Below, piece by piece: positions 1 through 8,176 of a stretch of 64,000 nt of DNA. Location of the stretch: NCBI RefSeq assembly GCF_041200175.1, contig NZ_CP165727.1:5211501-5275500 (forward strand), given 5' to 3'. The translations under genes were made by a program, and so were the position numbers. The notes under the pieces were generated by a model. That model was given only the letters and a program-made list of their open reading frames with translations. It was not told where the DNA came from and searched no databases. Source of the stretch: Streptomyces sp. R33 (GTDB lineage: Bacteria; Actinomycetota; Actinomycetes; Streptomycetales; Streptomycetaceae). Within the stretch, counting starts at the first letter, position 1. Each line of letters opens with the position of its first letter.

Positions 1-2
1 AC

Positions 3-977
3 ACCCCTGCCGACGACACCGCCGCCGGCCGGATCGTCCTGCTGACCGCCAGCCACCGGGTCGCCCCCGGCCTGCTGTCCTGGCCGGCCTGGCAGACCCT
101 GCACGCCGCGGACCGGGTGCTGTGCGCCGACCCGGGGCACCCGCAGCTTCCGTACCTGCGCGAGGCGGGCGTCGAGGTCGCACACGAGACCCCCGACGCG
201 CACGCGCTGGTCGAGGCCTGCGCCGGCGGCCGTACGGTCGTGGTGATCCCCGGCGGCGAGGGTGACCAGCGCCTCACCGACGGGCTGGCCCGGCTCGCCG
301 GCTCCGGCCGCGTCGACATGCCCGACCTCGAGCTGCTGCCCGGCTCCTACGATCTGCCCGGCGCGCGCCTGCTCGACCTCGTCCAGGTGATGGACCGGGT
401 CCGCCGGGAATGCCCCTGGACCTCGCGCCAGACCCACGAAGGACTGGTCAAGTACGCCACGGAGGAGGCGTACGAGCTGGTCGAGGCCATCGAGGAGGGG
501 GACCGGGAGGCGCTGCGCGAGGAGCTGGGCGACGTGCTCCTCCAGGTCGTCTTCCACGCGCGGATCGCCGAGGAGCACACCGACGAGCCGTTCTCCATCG
601 ACGACGTGGCCGGCAGCCTCGTCGAGAAGCTGATCCACCGGCACCCGCACGTCTTCGGGGACGCGGACGCGCAGACCCCGGAGGACGTCAGCGCCCACTG
701 GCAGCGCACCAAGGCGGTCGAGAAGCAGCGGGAGTCGGTCACCGACGGGATCCCGCTGGGCCAGCCCGGTCTCGCGCTCGCGGCCAAGCTCGCCGGCCGG
801 GTCCGTACGGGCGGCGTGGCCGTGGAACTGCCCCGCGGCGAGGGCATCGGGTACGAACTGCTGGAACTGGCGGCGCGCGCCGAGGCGGCGGGCGTCGACC
901 CCGAGACCGCGCTGCGCGCCGCGGCCCGCGTCTACCGGGACGCGATCCGCGCCGCCGAGGGCGTGGCCGGCGAGTAG
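3..977 (+). CDS. mazG: MazG-family nucleoside triphosphate pyrophosphohydrolase, 5' end outside window
   Basis: The frame is open from the first whole codon at position 3, so the gene begins before the window. The GTG at 117 lies inside it and is not the start. MazG enzymes hydrolyse NTPs to NMP and pyrophosphate and clear damaged nucleotides in the cytosol. The MazG core begins near MDRVRRECPW (about 390). It carries the Mg-binding acidic signatures EEAYE and EELGD followed by a long helix. The N-terminal part (RIVLLTASHRVAPGLL onward) precedes the MazG domain and is typical of Streptomyces members. It stops 12 bp from the convergent flavohemoprotein gene. The family is clear; the substrate is not. 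Confidence 0.9.
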   Translation, partial: TPADDTAAGRIVLLTASHRVAPGLLSWPAWQTLHAADRVLCADPGHPQLPYLREAGVEVAHETPDAHALVEACAGGRTVVVIPGGEGDQRLTDGLARLAGSGRVDMPDLELLPGSYDLPGARLLDLVQVMDRVRRECPWTSRQTHEGLVKYATEEAYELVEAIEEGDREALREELGDVLLQVVFHARIAEEHTDEPFSIDDVAGSLVEKLIHRHPHVFGDADAQTPEDVSAHWQRTKAVEKQRESVTDGIPLGQPGLALAAKLAGRVRTGGVAVELPRGEGIGYELLELAARAEAAGVDPETALRAAARVYRDAIRAAEGVAGE

Positions 978-989
978 CCCGCAGGAGGT

Positions 990-2201
990 CTACCGGGGGG
1001 CGCGCGCCGACGGGTCGTGCCAGTGCGGGGCGGGGCGGCTGAGGAACCACTCCCCGAAGCCCAGGGGCCGGCCGTTCGGGCCGTGGCCCGTGCCGGCGGC
1101 GGGTACGGAGTCGTGGAAGATCCGGCCGGGGAGGGCACCGAGCTCCCGGAGCAGGTACGCGGTCTCGTCGATGAACGGCGGCGGGCCGCTGAGGTAGACG
1201 TCCTGCTCGGGCCACAGCGCCCGGTGGCCGAGCGCGGTCGCGAGCCGCCCGGTGGCCTGGTTGCGGTGCTGTCCGGGGGCGGGCGTGATGTAGGTGACGC
1301 CGAGCCAGCCGAAGGCGGCGGCGTACTCGTCGATCAGCGGGCGGTCGTAGAGGTGGGCGGCGTCCCGGGCGACGACGAAGAGCCTCACGTCCTGATCGGG
1401 GGGTTGCCCGGTGAGCTCCTCCAGCATGGCCCGGACCGGCGCCCAGCCGGTGCCCGCCGCGATGAAGCTGACCGGCCGGTCGGCGCGGCGGAAGGTCAGC
1501 CGCCCACCGGCCGCGCCGAGCCGCAGCATCTCGCCCGGCCGGGCCTCGCGGACCAGGGCGGTGCTGAGCCGCCCCTGCTCGATGCGGCTGACGTGCAGGT
1601 CGAGGGTGCCGTCCGGGCGCGGGGCGTTCCCGATGGAGTAGGTGCGCCAGGTCGTCGGGACCCGTTCGCTGCTCACGCTCACGTACTGGCCGGGGAGATA
1701 GGGGAGGGGGGCGTGCGGGCGCAGGGTCAGCACCGCTATGTCCTCCCCGTACTGGAGGTGGCGCACGATCTCGGCGTCCCACCACGGCGGGTCCTCGCTC
1801 GCGGCGGCTCCTTCCATCATGGCGTCGGCGATCACCTGGTACGCCTCGGACCAGGCCTTCTCCACGCCCGGGGTCCAGGCCTCTCCGGAGGTCCGGGCGA
1901 GTGCGGCGAGCAGGCTGGAGCCGACGGCCGCGTAGTGCTCGGGCCTGGCGAGGAACTTGCGGTGGTCGCGGCCGAGGTGGTGGAGATAGGGGAGGAGGCC
2001 CTCGTCGTCGAGGTGGGCGACCACGTGGGTCAGCGCGGCGAAGAGCCGGTCGCGCTGGCGTTCCATGTCCTCGGCGGAGGACGGGAAGAGTTCTCGGATC
2101 CCGGGGTTGTGCCAGAAGAGGTGGGAGTAGAAGTACTTGACCGCGTGCTCGGCCCTTCTCTCCACCACCGCGAAACTGCTCTTCAAGATCCTCGCATCCA
2201 C
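990..2201 (-). CDS. Flavohemoprotein: globin domain fused to an FAD/NAD reductase
   Basis: This 403-residue protein has an N-terminal globin domain (about residues 1-135) and a ferredoxin-reductase-like module (about 150-390). The module shows the FAD motif RTYSIGN and the NAD motif AAGTGWAP. Flavohemoglobins oxidise nitric oxide to nitrate with O2 and NAD(P)H. The likely haem-ligand His lies in GRDHRKF. I chose GTG at 2201 over ATG at 2279 because family similarity begins at ILKSSFAVVE. In addition, a TACTTT hexamer ends 7 nt before it, which fits a leaderless mRNA, and no Shine-Dalgarno is present. It is divergent from the P450 gene. NO detoxification is inferred from the family; a role as electron donor to the P450 is only a possibility. 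Confidence 0.88.
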   Translation of the reverse strand: MDARILKSSFAVVERRAEHAVKYFYSHLFWHNPGIRELFPSSAEDMERQRDRLFAALTHVVAHLDDEGLLPYLHHLGRDHRKFLARPEHYAAVGSSLLAALARTSGEAWTPGVEKAWSEAYQVIADAMMEGAAASEDPPWWDAEIVRHLQYGEDIAVLTLRPHAPLPYLPGQYVSVSSERVPTTWRTYSIGNAPRPDGTLDLHVSRIEQGRLSTALVREARPGEMLRLGAAGGRLTFRRADRPVSFIAAGTGWAPVRAMLEELTGQPPDQDVRLFVVARDAAHLYDRPLIDEYAAAFGWLGVTYITPAPGQHRNQATGRLATALGHRALWPEQDVYLSGPPPFIDETAYLLRELGALPGRIFHDSVPAAGTGHGPNGRPLGFGEWFLSRPAPHWHDPSARAPR

Positions 2202-2208
2202 AGAACCG

Positions 2209-2239
2209 AAAGTAGGAGGGCCGGGGAACGCGAGGTCAA
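2209..2239 (-). promoter_or_regulatory. Promoter of the flavohemoprotein gene, leaderless type
   Basis: On the minus strand TTGACC (2239-2234) and TACTTT (2214-2209) are separated by 19 nt. The hexamer lies 7 nt before GTG 2201, so transcription should start at or next to the start codon. The spacer is slightly long for a vegetative promoter. Confidence 0.55.
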
Positions 2240-2304
2240 GCGATGGCGGATCTACGGACAGCCGCGGCGAACGACCCATATGGGATGCCGGCCGGCCCGC
2301 GGGA

Positions 2305-2310
2305 TACGGT
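2305..2310 (+). promoter_or_regulatory. -10 hexamer of the P450 gene, leaderless type
   Basis: TACGGT ends 6 nt before GTG 2317, and the gene has no Shine-Dalgarno. No convincing -35 is visible. It supports the chosen P450 start. Confidence 0.45.
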
Positions 2311-2316
2311 CATCGG

Positions 2317-3591
2317 GTGCACGAGCCGACCTCCGCAGCCCCCGCAGACAGCACTCCTCCCCAGGGCCCGCCCCTGTTCGACTGGGAGTTCGCGACCGAT
2401 CCGTATCCGGCGTACGCCTGGCTGCGCGAGCACTCCCCGGTGCACCGCACGAAGCTCCCCAGCGGGGTCGAGGCCTGGCTGGTCACCCGGTACGCCGACG
2501 CCCGCCAGGCCCTCGCGGACCAGCGGCTCAGCAAGAACCCGGCGCACCACGCGGAGCCGGCGCACGCCAAGGGCAAGACCGGGATCCCGGGGGAGCGCAA
2601 GGCGGAGCTGATGACGCACCTGCTCAACATCGACCCGCCGGACCACACCCGGCTGCGGCGGCTGGTGTCGAAGGCGTTCACCCCGCGCAGGGTGGCCGAG
2701 TTCACCCCGCGGGTGCAGGAGCTGACCGACCACCTCATCGATGGGTTCGCGAGCAAGGGGGAAGCCGATCTCATCCACGAGTTCGCCTTCCCGCTCCCCA
2801 TCTACGCCATCTGCGAGATGCTCGGCGTACCGCGCGAGGACCAGGACGACTTCCGCGACTGGGCCGGGATGATGATCCGCCACGGCGGCGGCCCGCGCGG
2901 CGGTGTCGCCCGCTCCGTGAAGCAGATGCGGACCTACCTCGGCGAACTCATCCACCGCAAAAGGGATGATCTGGGCAATGACCTCATCTCCGACCTGATC
3001 CGCGCGAGCGACCACGGCGACCACCTGACGGAGGCCGAGGCCACGGCGATGGCCTTCATCCTCTTGTTCGCGGGCTTCGAGACCACGGTGAACCTGATCG
3101 GAAACGGGGTGCACGCCCTGTTCATGAACCCCGGTCAGCGCACCCGCCTCCAGGACTCCCTGGCCGCCGGGGAGAGCAGCCTGCTGGAGACCGGCATCGA
3201 GGAGCTGCTCCGCTACGACGGCCCCGTGGAGCTGGCCACCTGGCGGTTCGCCACCGAGCCGCTGACCCTCGGGGGCCAGGACATCGCGGCCGGCGATCCG
3301 GTGCTCGTCGTCCTCGCCGCGGCCGACCGGGACCCCGATCGGTTCGCCGATCCCGACACCCTCGACCTCTCACGCACCGACAACCAGCACCTCGGATACG
3401 GGCACGGCATCCACTACTGCCTGGGTGCTCCGCTCGCACGACTTGAAGGGCAGACGGCGCTTGCGACTTTGCTGACGCGTCTGCCCGATCTGGAACTCGC
3501 TGTTCCGCCCAACGAGCTTCGCTGGCGCGGGGGTCTGATCATGCGTGGCCTGCGCACTCTTCCCGTCAGGTTCACAGCCCGAAACATCTGA
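2317..3591 (+). CDS. Cytochrome P450
   Basis: A 424-residue soluble bacterial P450, the usual length. It shows the I-helix oxygen-activation motif AGFETT, the K-helix ExxR within EELLRYDGPVE, and the haem-binding stretch GHGIHYCLGAPLARLE with the cysteine thiolate ligand. P450s insert one oxygen atom into an organic substrate and need an electron-transfer partner; no ferredoxin lies next to it. GTG 2317 is supported by the leaderless TACGGT hexamer and by typical N-terminal length; upstream in-frame sequence is unlike P450s. The sequence resembles CYP105/CYP107-type actinobacterial enzymes, but the substrate cannot be told. It is divergent from a flavohemoprotein. Confidence 0.93.
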   Translation: MHEPTSAAPADSTPPQGPPLFDWEFATDPYPAYAWLREHSPVHRTKLPSGVEAWLVTRYADARQALADQRLSKNPAHHAEPAHAKGKTGIPGERKAELMTHLLNIDPPDHTRLRRLVSKAFTPRRVAEFTPRVQELTDHLIDGFASKGEADLIHEFAFPLPIYAICEMLGVPREDQDDFRDWAGMMIRHGGGPRGGVARSVKQMRTYLGELIHRKRDDLGNDLISDLIRASDHGDHLTEAEATAMAFILLFAGFETTVNLIGNGVHALFMNPGQRTRLQDSLAAGESSLLETGIEELLRYDGPVELATWRFATEPLTLGGQDIAAGDPVLVVLAAADRDPDRFADPDTLDLSRTDNQHLGYGHGIHYCLGAPLARLEGQTALATLLTRLPDLELAVPPNELRWRGGLIMRGLRTLPVRFTARNI

Positions 3592-3626
3592 AGGCACCCT
3601 GACCGTAAGTCAGCCACGGTCAAGAG

Positions 3627-3656
3627 TTGTGACTTGCGTGCTAAGACGGCTAGGTT
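3627..3656 (+). promoter_or_regulatory. Promoter of the first rpf gene
   Basis: TTGTGA (3627-3632) and TAGGTT (3651-3656) are 18 nt apart, a good match to vegetative sigma promoters. Transcription would start near 3663, leaving about a 30-nt leader with AAAGG before ATG 3694. Confidence 0.6.
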
Positions 3657-3693
3657 CTGCCGTTACCCAGCCGTTATGCGAAAGGTGCAGCTC

Positions 3694-4740
3694 ATGCGTT
3701 CCGGGAACGGCCGCCACAGACGCCCCCGCCAGGTACCCGCGATAGTCGTCACCGCCGGAGTCACCGGTTCCGCCCTGGCTCTGCCGCTGCTCGCCGCCAC
3801 CGGCGCGAGCGCGGCGGACACCTCCACGTGGGACAAGGTCGCCGAGTGCGAGAGCGGCGGCTCCTGGAGCGCCAACTCCGGCAGCGGGTCCTACGGCGGA
3901 CTTTCGTTCACGCAGGAGCAGTGGAACTCCTCCGGCGGCCTCGACTTCGCCGAGCGCCCCGACCTCGCGAGCCGTTCGCAGCAGATCGCCGTCGCCGAGC
4001 GGGTCCTGGGCACGCAGGGCCCCCAGGCGTGGGGGCAGTGCTCGGAGTCGGCCGGGCTGACCCGGCAGGCCCCCGCCGCGTCCGTGGACCCGGGCCTGCC
4101 CGGCACGCTCGGCCCCGTCGCCGCGAGCCCCTCCCGCCCCGACCACTCGGTCCCGGCCGGCGGTACCGGCGCGAAGGCGCACGATTTCGGCGCCCCGACC
4201 CCGGCTCCGGCCCCGGCGCCGGACTTCACGCTCCCGCCGGCGCCGCTCGCGCCGAACAGCGGACTGCCCGTCATGCCCGACCCGGACGTGCCGTCCACGT
4301 CGCCGACCGTCCCGGTGCTCCCGGGCGACCCGACCGCCAACCCGGGTACTCCCACGGCCCCGACGGACCCGACCGCGCCGACGGCCCCGGGAAGCCCGAC
4401 CAAGCCCGGCGGCCCGGCGGACCCGACCGTTCCGGTCGTTCCGGCCGACCCCGGCTCCCCCGCGGCCCCGGGCGCCCCGGGCGCCTCCACCGACCCGAGT
4501 GCCATCCCGGACCCCACCGGCACCGGCAAGCACCGTGGTACGCCCGCCCTCGAGCTGCCCGCCGCATCTGAGGGGGTGTCGGCGCCCTCGTACACCGTCC
4601 AGGCGGGCGACAGCCTGGCCACCATCGCGTCTGCCAAGGGGGTCAAGGGCGGCTGGAACGCGCTCTACCAGGCCAACGAGCAGGTCATCGGCGAGGACGC
4701 GGATCTGATCAAGCCCGGCCAGAACCTGGATCTAAGCTAG
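3694..4740 (+). CDS. Secreted resuscitation-promoting-factor (Rpf) muralytic enzyme with LysM domain
   Basis: A 348-residue exported peptidoglycan-cleaving enzyme. The order is: signal peptide (basic start, then a hydrophobic stretch ending LPLLAATGASA), Rpf domain of about 75 residues with the catalytic Glu in AECESGG and two Cys, a roughly 170-residue Pro/Thr/Ala/Gly linker, and a C-terminal LysM (YTVQAGDSLATIASAKGV). Rpf proteins cleave glycan strands during spore germination and regrowth. ATG 3694 has AAAGG 8 nt upstream; ATG 3676 is the alternative. It is the tandem paralog of the next gene but has no riboswitch. The position matches S. coelicolor rpfC as I recall; the symbol is left blank because I am unsure of it. 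Confidence 0.9.
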   Translation: MRSGNGRHRRPRQVPAIVVTAGVTGSALALPLLAATGASAADTSTWDKVAECESGGSWSANSGSGSYGGLSFTQEQWNSSGGLDFAERPDLASRSQQIAVAERVLGTQGPQAWGQCSESAGLTRQAPAASVDPGLPGTLGPVAASPSRPDHSVPAGGTGAKAHDFGAPTPAPAPAPDFTLPPAPLAPNSGLPVMPDPDVPSTSPTVPVLPGDPTANPGTPTAPTDPTAPTAPGSPTKPGGPADPTVPVVPADPGSPAAPGAPGASTDPSAIPDPTGTGKHRGTPALELPAASEGVSAPSYTVQAGDSLATIASAKGVKGGWNALYQANEQVIGEDADLIKPGQNLDLS

Positions 4741-4794
4741 GAATAGCGGCACTTCGGACACCCGGAAAGAGCTGAATGTCCGTTATCTGCAAGT

Positions 4795-4808
4795 GAGACA
4801 TGTGTCTC
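4795..4808. repeat. 14-bp perfect palindrome upstream of the rpfA promoter
   Basis: GAGACATGTGTCTC is a perfect dyad, extended by AAGT on the left and TT on the right. It lies about 113 bp upstream of the rpfA -35 hexamer. It could bind a dimeric regulator. The fit to a CRP site (GTG-N6-GNCAC) is only partial. Confidence 0.35.
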
Positions 4809-4920
4809 TTCCGGTCAACTGGCGTGTCCCGTCCGGAGCCTTCCGCAAACCCCGTCCTCACCTGCGCAAACGCCCGTAAGGGGAGCGCAAGTAGGGGCCG
4901 TTTCTCCCCGGTGTTCCTCG

Positions 4921-4950
4921 TTGAACATCGGGGAGAGACCTGTCTACCTT
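4921..4950 (+). promoter_or_regulatory. rpfA promoter
   Basis: TTGAAC (4921-4926) and TACCTT (4945-4950) are 18 nt apart. Transcription would start near 4957, just before the riboswitch aptamer, giving a leader of about 240 nt. Confidence 0.65.
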
Positions 4951-4984
4951 CTGAGTCGCCCGCCACCGCGGGCTCCTTCGACCG

Positions 4985-5190
4985 CATCGCCGAATCCTGC
5001 CGGCGGCCGGAGGGAACAGTCGTCGCGTCAAGCGCCGAAGGCAGGAGCGGGGGAACCAAGGTAGGCGCCGGGACCGGCCGTTGAGAGACGGTCACGGAAA
5101 CGGCTAGGGGTTAAGTCGTGCGCCACGTCGCACGGCCGGGCACTCATCCGCCCGAACCCGACAGCTCACCTCGCAGGCGTCGGTGAGGAG
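4985..5190 (+). promoter_or_regulatory. c-di-AMP riboswitch (ydaO/yuaA class) in the rpfA leader
   Basis: The leader has the ordered conserved blocks of the ydaO aptamer: CGCCGAATCCTGCC at 4988, then GGCAGGAGCGGGGGAACCAA from about 5040, GGGGTTAAGTCG near 5108, a GGGCACTCATCCGCCC segment near 5138, and finally the CCCGACAGCTCACCTCGCAGG block before the 3' side of P1. The Shine-Dalgarno GAGGAG overlaps the end of the element, 6 nt before ATG 5197. This class binds cyclic di-AMP. In S. coelicolor the orthologous rpfA leader is reported to be such a switch and to reduce expression when c-di-AMP is high. Boundaries are approximate. Confidence 0.92.
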
Positions 5191-5196
5191 AACTCC

Positions 5197-5889
5197 ATGC
5201 TGCTTTCCGGCAAGGGCAAGCACCGTCGCGCCTCCAAGGCTGCCCGCATCGTCACGCTCGCCGGCGTCACCGGTGTCGTCGTCGCCGCCCCGCTGATGGC
5301 GGCCGGCTCGGCCTCCGCCGCCACCGCGTCCGAGTGGGACCGCGTCGCGCAGTGCGAATCCGGCGGCAACTGGTCCATCAACACGGGCAACGGCTACTAC
5401 GGCGGCCTGCAGTTCTCGTCCTCCACCTGGGCCGCGTACGGCGGCAAGGCGTACGCCGCGCAGGCCAACCAGGCCTCCAAGTCGCAGCAGATAGCCATAG
5501 CCGAGAAGGTCCTCAAGGGCCAGGGCAAGGGTGCGTGGCCGTCCTGCGGCGTCGGCCTCTCCAACTCCTCTTACACCGGCGGTGGTACGACCGACACCCC
5601 GAAGAAGACGGAGCAGAAGACCGAGACCAAGAAGACCCAGCCGAAGAAGACCGAGCCGAAGAAGGAGACGAAGCGCTCCGAGGCTCCGACGACCCGCTCC
5701 GAGCGCTCCGAGGCCCCGGCCCCGAAGACCGGCAACGGCTCGTACGAGGTCAAGCCCGGCGACACCCTCGGCACCATCGCCGAGACCAACGGCGTCAAGG
5801 GCGGCTGGGAGAAGCTCTTCGAGCTCAACAAGGACATCGTCTCGGACGCCGACCTGATCTTCCCCGGTCAGAAGCTGAAGCTCAGCTGA
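5197..5889 (+). CDS. rpfA: Resuscitation-promoting factor RpfA, Rpf + LysM
   Basis: A 230-residue secreted muralytic enzyme: signal peptide ending near MAAGSASAA (about residue 45), Rpf domain (ATASEWDRVAQCESGG, catalytic Glu in CESGG, paired Cys) to about residue 120, a Lys/Thr/Glu-rich linker with PKKTEPKKE-like repeats, and a C-terminal LysM (YEVKPGDTLGTIAETNGV) that binds peptidoglycan. It remodels the wall during germination and growth. Its own promoter and a 240-nt riboswitch leader make its expression c-di-AMP dependent, and a strong hairpin terminator follows. The basic linker contrasts with the Pro-rich linker of the paralog upstream. Confidence 0.95.
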   Translation: MLLSGKGKHRRASKAARIVTLAGVTGVVVAAPLMAAGSASAATASEWDRVAQCESGGNWSINTGNGYYGGLQFSSSTWAAYGGKAYAAQANQASKSQQIAIAEKVLKGQGKGAWPSCGVGLSNSSYTGGGTTDTPKKTEQKTETKKTQPKKTEPKKETKRSEAPTTRSERSEAPAPKTGNGSYEVKPGDTLGTIAETNGVKGGWEKLFELNKDIVSDADLIFPGQKLKLS

Positions 5890-5938
5890 ACCCTGCCGTA
5901 ACAACTGCGGCAGCGAGCACAGCACGCAGCATCCCCAC

Positions 5939-5982
5939 CGCCCGGCGCGTCTTCCCCTCACGCGCCGGGCGGCGGCGTTTTT
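5939..5982 (+). terminator. Intrinsic terminator after rpfA
   Basis: The perfect arms CGCCCGGCGCG and CGCGCCGGGCG enclose an 11-nt loop and are followed by GCGGCGTTTTT. Confidence 0.85.
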
Positions 5983-6214
5983 CCGGCCCGGGCCCCTCCT
6001 GTTCCCCTCCCGGACCCGCCCCGGACCCGGCCGGGACGGTGGCGATCAGGAGTCCTATGTACCGGAAGGCGGGTATTCGGGCCCTTTTTCGTCCCAGGAG
6101 GCGGGCGGTCGGCCGGCCTAGTGCCCGGAGCCGGTTAGGCTCTAGTCGGCGGGGCCATCCCACGGCCCGACATGCCACCGCACACCCAGCGTCACATCCC
6201 AGAAGGAGATGCTC
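5983..6214 (+). promoter_or_regulatory. eno upstream region
   Basis: No gene is visible here. A TAGGCT hexamer at 6136-6141 may be the -10 of the eno promoter, with no clear -35. AGAAGGAG at 6201-6208 is the ribosome binding site that selects GTG 6215. Confidence 0.4.
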
Positions 6215-7495
6215 GTGCCGTCCATCGACGTCGTCGTAGCCCGGGAAATCCTGGACTCCCGAGGCAACCCCACGGTCGAGGTCGAGGTGGGCCTCGACGA
6301 TGGCAGCACCGGCCGTGCTGCAGTTCCGTCCGGCGCCTCCACCGGTGCTTTCGAGGCCATTGAGCTCCGCGACGGTGACCCCAACCGTTACATGGGCAAG
6401 GGTGTCGAGAAGGCCGTCCTCGCGGTCATCGAGCAGATCGGCCCGGAGCTCGTCGGCTACGACGCCACCGAGCAGCGCCTGATCGACCAGGCCATGTTCG
6501 ACCTGGACGCCACCGACAACAAGGGCTCGCTCGGCGCCAACGCCATCCTCGGCGTGTCCCTCGCCGTCGCGCACGCCGCGTCCGAGGCCTCGGACCTCCC
6601 GCTCTTCCGCTACCTCGGCGGCCCGAACGCGCACCTGCTGCCCGTTCCGATGATGAACATCCTCAACGGTGGGTCGCACGCCGACTCCAACGTGGACATC
6701 CAGGAGTTCATGATCGCCCCGATCGGCGCGGAGTCCTTCTCCGAGGCGCTGCGCTGGGGTGCCGAGGTCTACCACACCCTCAAGAAGGTCCTGCACACCA
6801 AGGGCCTGTCCACCGGCCTGGGCGACGAGGGCGGCTTCGCCCCGAACCTGGAGTCCAACCGCGCCGCGCTCGACCTCATCGTCGAGGCCATCAAGCAGGC
6901 CGGCTACACCCCGGGCAAGGACATCGCGCTCGCGCTCGACGTCGCCGCGTCCGAGTTCTACAAGGACGGCAAGTACGAGTTCGAGGGCCAGTCCCGCTCG
7001 GCCGCCGAGATGACCGAGTACTACGAGGAGCTCGTCTCCGCGTACCCGCTCGTCTCCATCGAGGACCCGCTGTACGAGGACGACTGGGCCGGCTGGAAGG
7101 TCATCACCGACAAGCTGGGCTCCAAGGTCCAGATCGTCGGCGACGACCTCTTCGTCACCAACCCCGAGCGCCTGGCCCGCGGTATCGAGGAGGGCTCCGC
7201 GAACGCCCTGCTCGTCAAGGTGAACCAGATCGGTTCGCTGACCGAGACCCTCGACGCCGTCGAGATGGCCCAGCGCAACGGCTTCAAGTGCATGATGTCG
7301 CACCGTTCCGGTGAGACCGAGGACGTCACCATCGCCGACCTCGCCGTCGCCGTGAACTGCGGTCAGATCAAGACCGGCGCCCCGGCCCGCTCGGACCGCG
7401 TCGCCAAGTACAACCAGCTGCTGCGCATCGAGGAGATCCTCGACGACGCCGCGGTGTACGCGGGCCGCTCCGCCTTCCCGCGCTTCAAGGGCTGA
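6215..7495 (+). CDS. eno: Enolase
   Basis: A 426-residue cytosolic glycolytic enzyme converting 2-phosphoglycerate to phosphoenolpyruvate. Family signatures are plain: SIDVVVAREILDSRGNPTVEVEV at the N terminus, GSHADSNVDIQEFM, GLGDEGGFAPN, SIEDPLYEDDW with Mg ligands, LLVKVNQIGSLTETL and SHRSGETED near the active-site loop. GTG 6215 is preferred to ATG 6209 because AGAAGGAG is 6-7 nt before the GTG but touches the ATG. The following ftsB-like gene begins 118 bp on, after two hairpins, so it may have its own promoter. Confidence 0.98.
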   Translation: MPSIDVVVAREILDSRGNPTVEVEVGLDDGSTGRAAVPSGASTGAFEAIELRDGDPNRYMGKGVEKAVLAVIEQIGPELVGYDATEQRLIDQAMFDLDATDNKGSLGANAILGVSLAVAHAASEASDLPLFRYLGGPNAHLLPVPMMNILNGGSHADSNVDIQEFMIAPIGAESFSEALRWGAEVYHTLKKVLHTKGLSTGLGDEGGFAPNLESNRAALDLIVEAIKQAGYTPGKDIALALDVAASEFYKDGKYEFEGQSRSAAEMTEYYEELVSAYPLVSIEDPLYEDDWAGWKVITDKLGSKVQIVGDDLFVTNPERLARGIEEGSANALLVKVNQIGSLTETLDAVEMAQRNGFKCMMSHRSGETEDVTIADLAVAVNCGQIKTGAPARSDRVAKYNQLLRIEEILDDAAVYAGRSAFPRFKG

Positions 7496-7534
7496 GGGCT
7501 GAAGGCCGAGCGTTAATCACGCTCTTGCTTCCGT

Positions 7535-7573
7535 ACGTCCCCGCACTCGGTCCCGTACCGTGTGCGGGGACGT
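7535..7573. terminator. Hairpin between eno and the FtsB-like gene
   Basis: A 12-bp inverted repeat, ACGTCCCCGCAC and GTGCGGGGACGT, has a 15-nt loop and no T tract. A smaller hairpin GAGCG-N7-CGCTC then TTGCTT lies at 7508-7530. One or both probably end eno transcripts. Confidence 0.5.
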
Positions 7574-7613
7574 ATTGCGTAGTGCGTACCGCGTACAAGG
7601 GGAGGCGGGATCA

Positions 7614-8102
7614 ATGGCCGGGAACCGGGATCGGTTCTCCACCTTCTCCACCGCGACCAGGCTCAAGCAGCTCGGCGAGCGGACCGCCGCCCACGTCTAC
7701 CGCTCGCAGACGCGCCGCCAGGTCCGCCGCAGCCGGCTCACCGGCCGGGCCGCACTCCTGGTGCTCGTCCTCTGTACGCTGGTCGTCGCCCTCGCGTATC
7801 CGATGCGCCAGTACGTCTCCCAGCGCTCGGAGATCGCGGAGCAGCAGCGGGCCGCCGAGGCCGCGAGCCGACGCCTCGAACGCCTCCGCGACGAGAAGGC
7901 CCGCTGGCAGGACAACGCGTACGCGGAGCAGCAGGCGCGCAAGCACCTGCACTTCGTCCGACCGGGCGAGATCAGCTACATCATGACCGACCCCGGGGCG
8001 GGGGCCACCGAGCGGCACCGCACCGGAACGGCCGGATCCGGCCGGCCCTGGTACTCGAACGTCTGGGACGGCGTCGACAAGGCCGACCGCCCCGGCGAGT
8101 GA
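7614..8102 (+). CDS. FtsB/DivIC-family septum formation initiator
   Basis: A 162-residue bitopic membrane protein: basic cytoplasmic N terminus, one transmembrane segment (about residues 43-63, ALLVLVLCTLVVALAYP), then an Arg/Glu-rich coiled coil (SQRSEIAEQQ to about residue 100). The motif ARKHLHFVRPGEISYIM is typical of FtsB/DivIC. Such proteins bridge FtsL and FtsQ in the division complex. ATG 7614 has GGAGG 8 nt upstream. It overlaps or nearly abuts the DUF501 gene, and the three genes to 9663 form an operon order conserved in actinobacteria. Confidence 0.88.
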   Translation: MAGNRDRFSTFSTATRLKQLGERTAAHVYRSQTRRQVRRSRLTGRAALLVLVLCTLVVALAYPMRQYVSQRSEIAEQQRAAEAASRRLERLRDEKARWQDNAYAEQQARKHLHFVRPGEISYIMTDPGAGATERHRTGTAGSGRPWYSNVWDGVDKADRPGE

Positions 8103-8176
8103 CGGGCAACGGCACTGCGAGTACCGCGCCCCGAGCACCGCACCCATCCACGAGAACGAAGAGACTTCCTCCAGGC

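Noticed and set aside
117..977. mazG starting at GTG 117
   Set aside because: The same frame is open to the window edge, and the upstream translation (RIVLLTASHRVAPG) belongs to the family, so 117 is internal.
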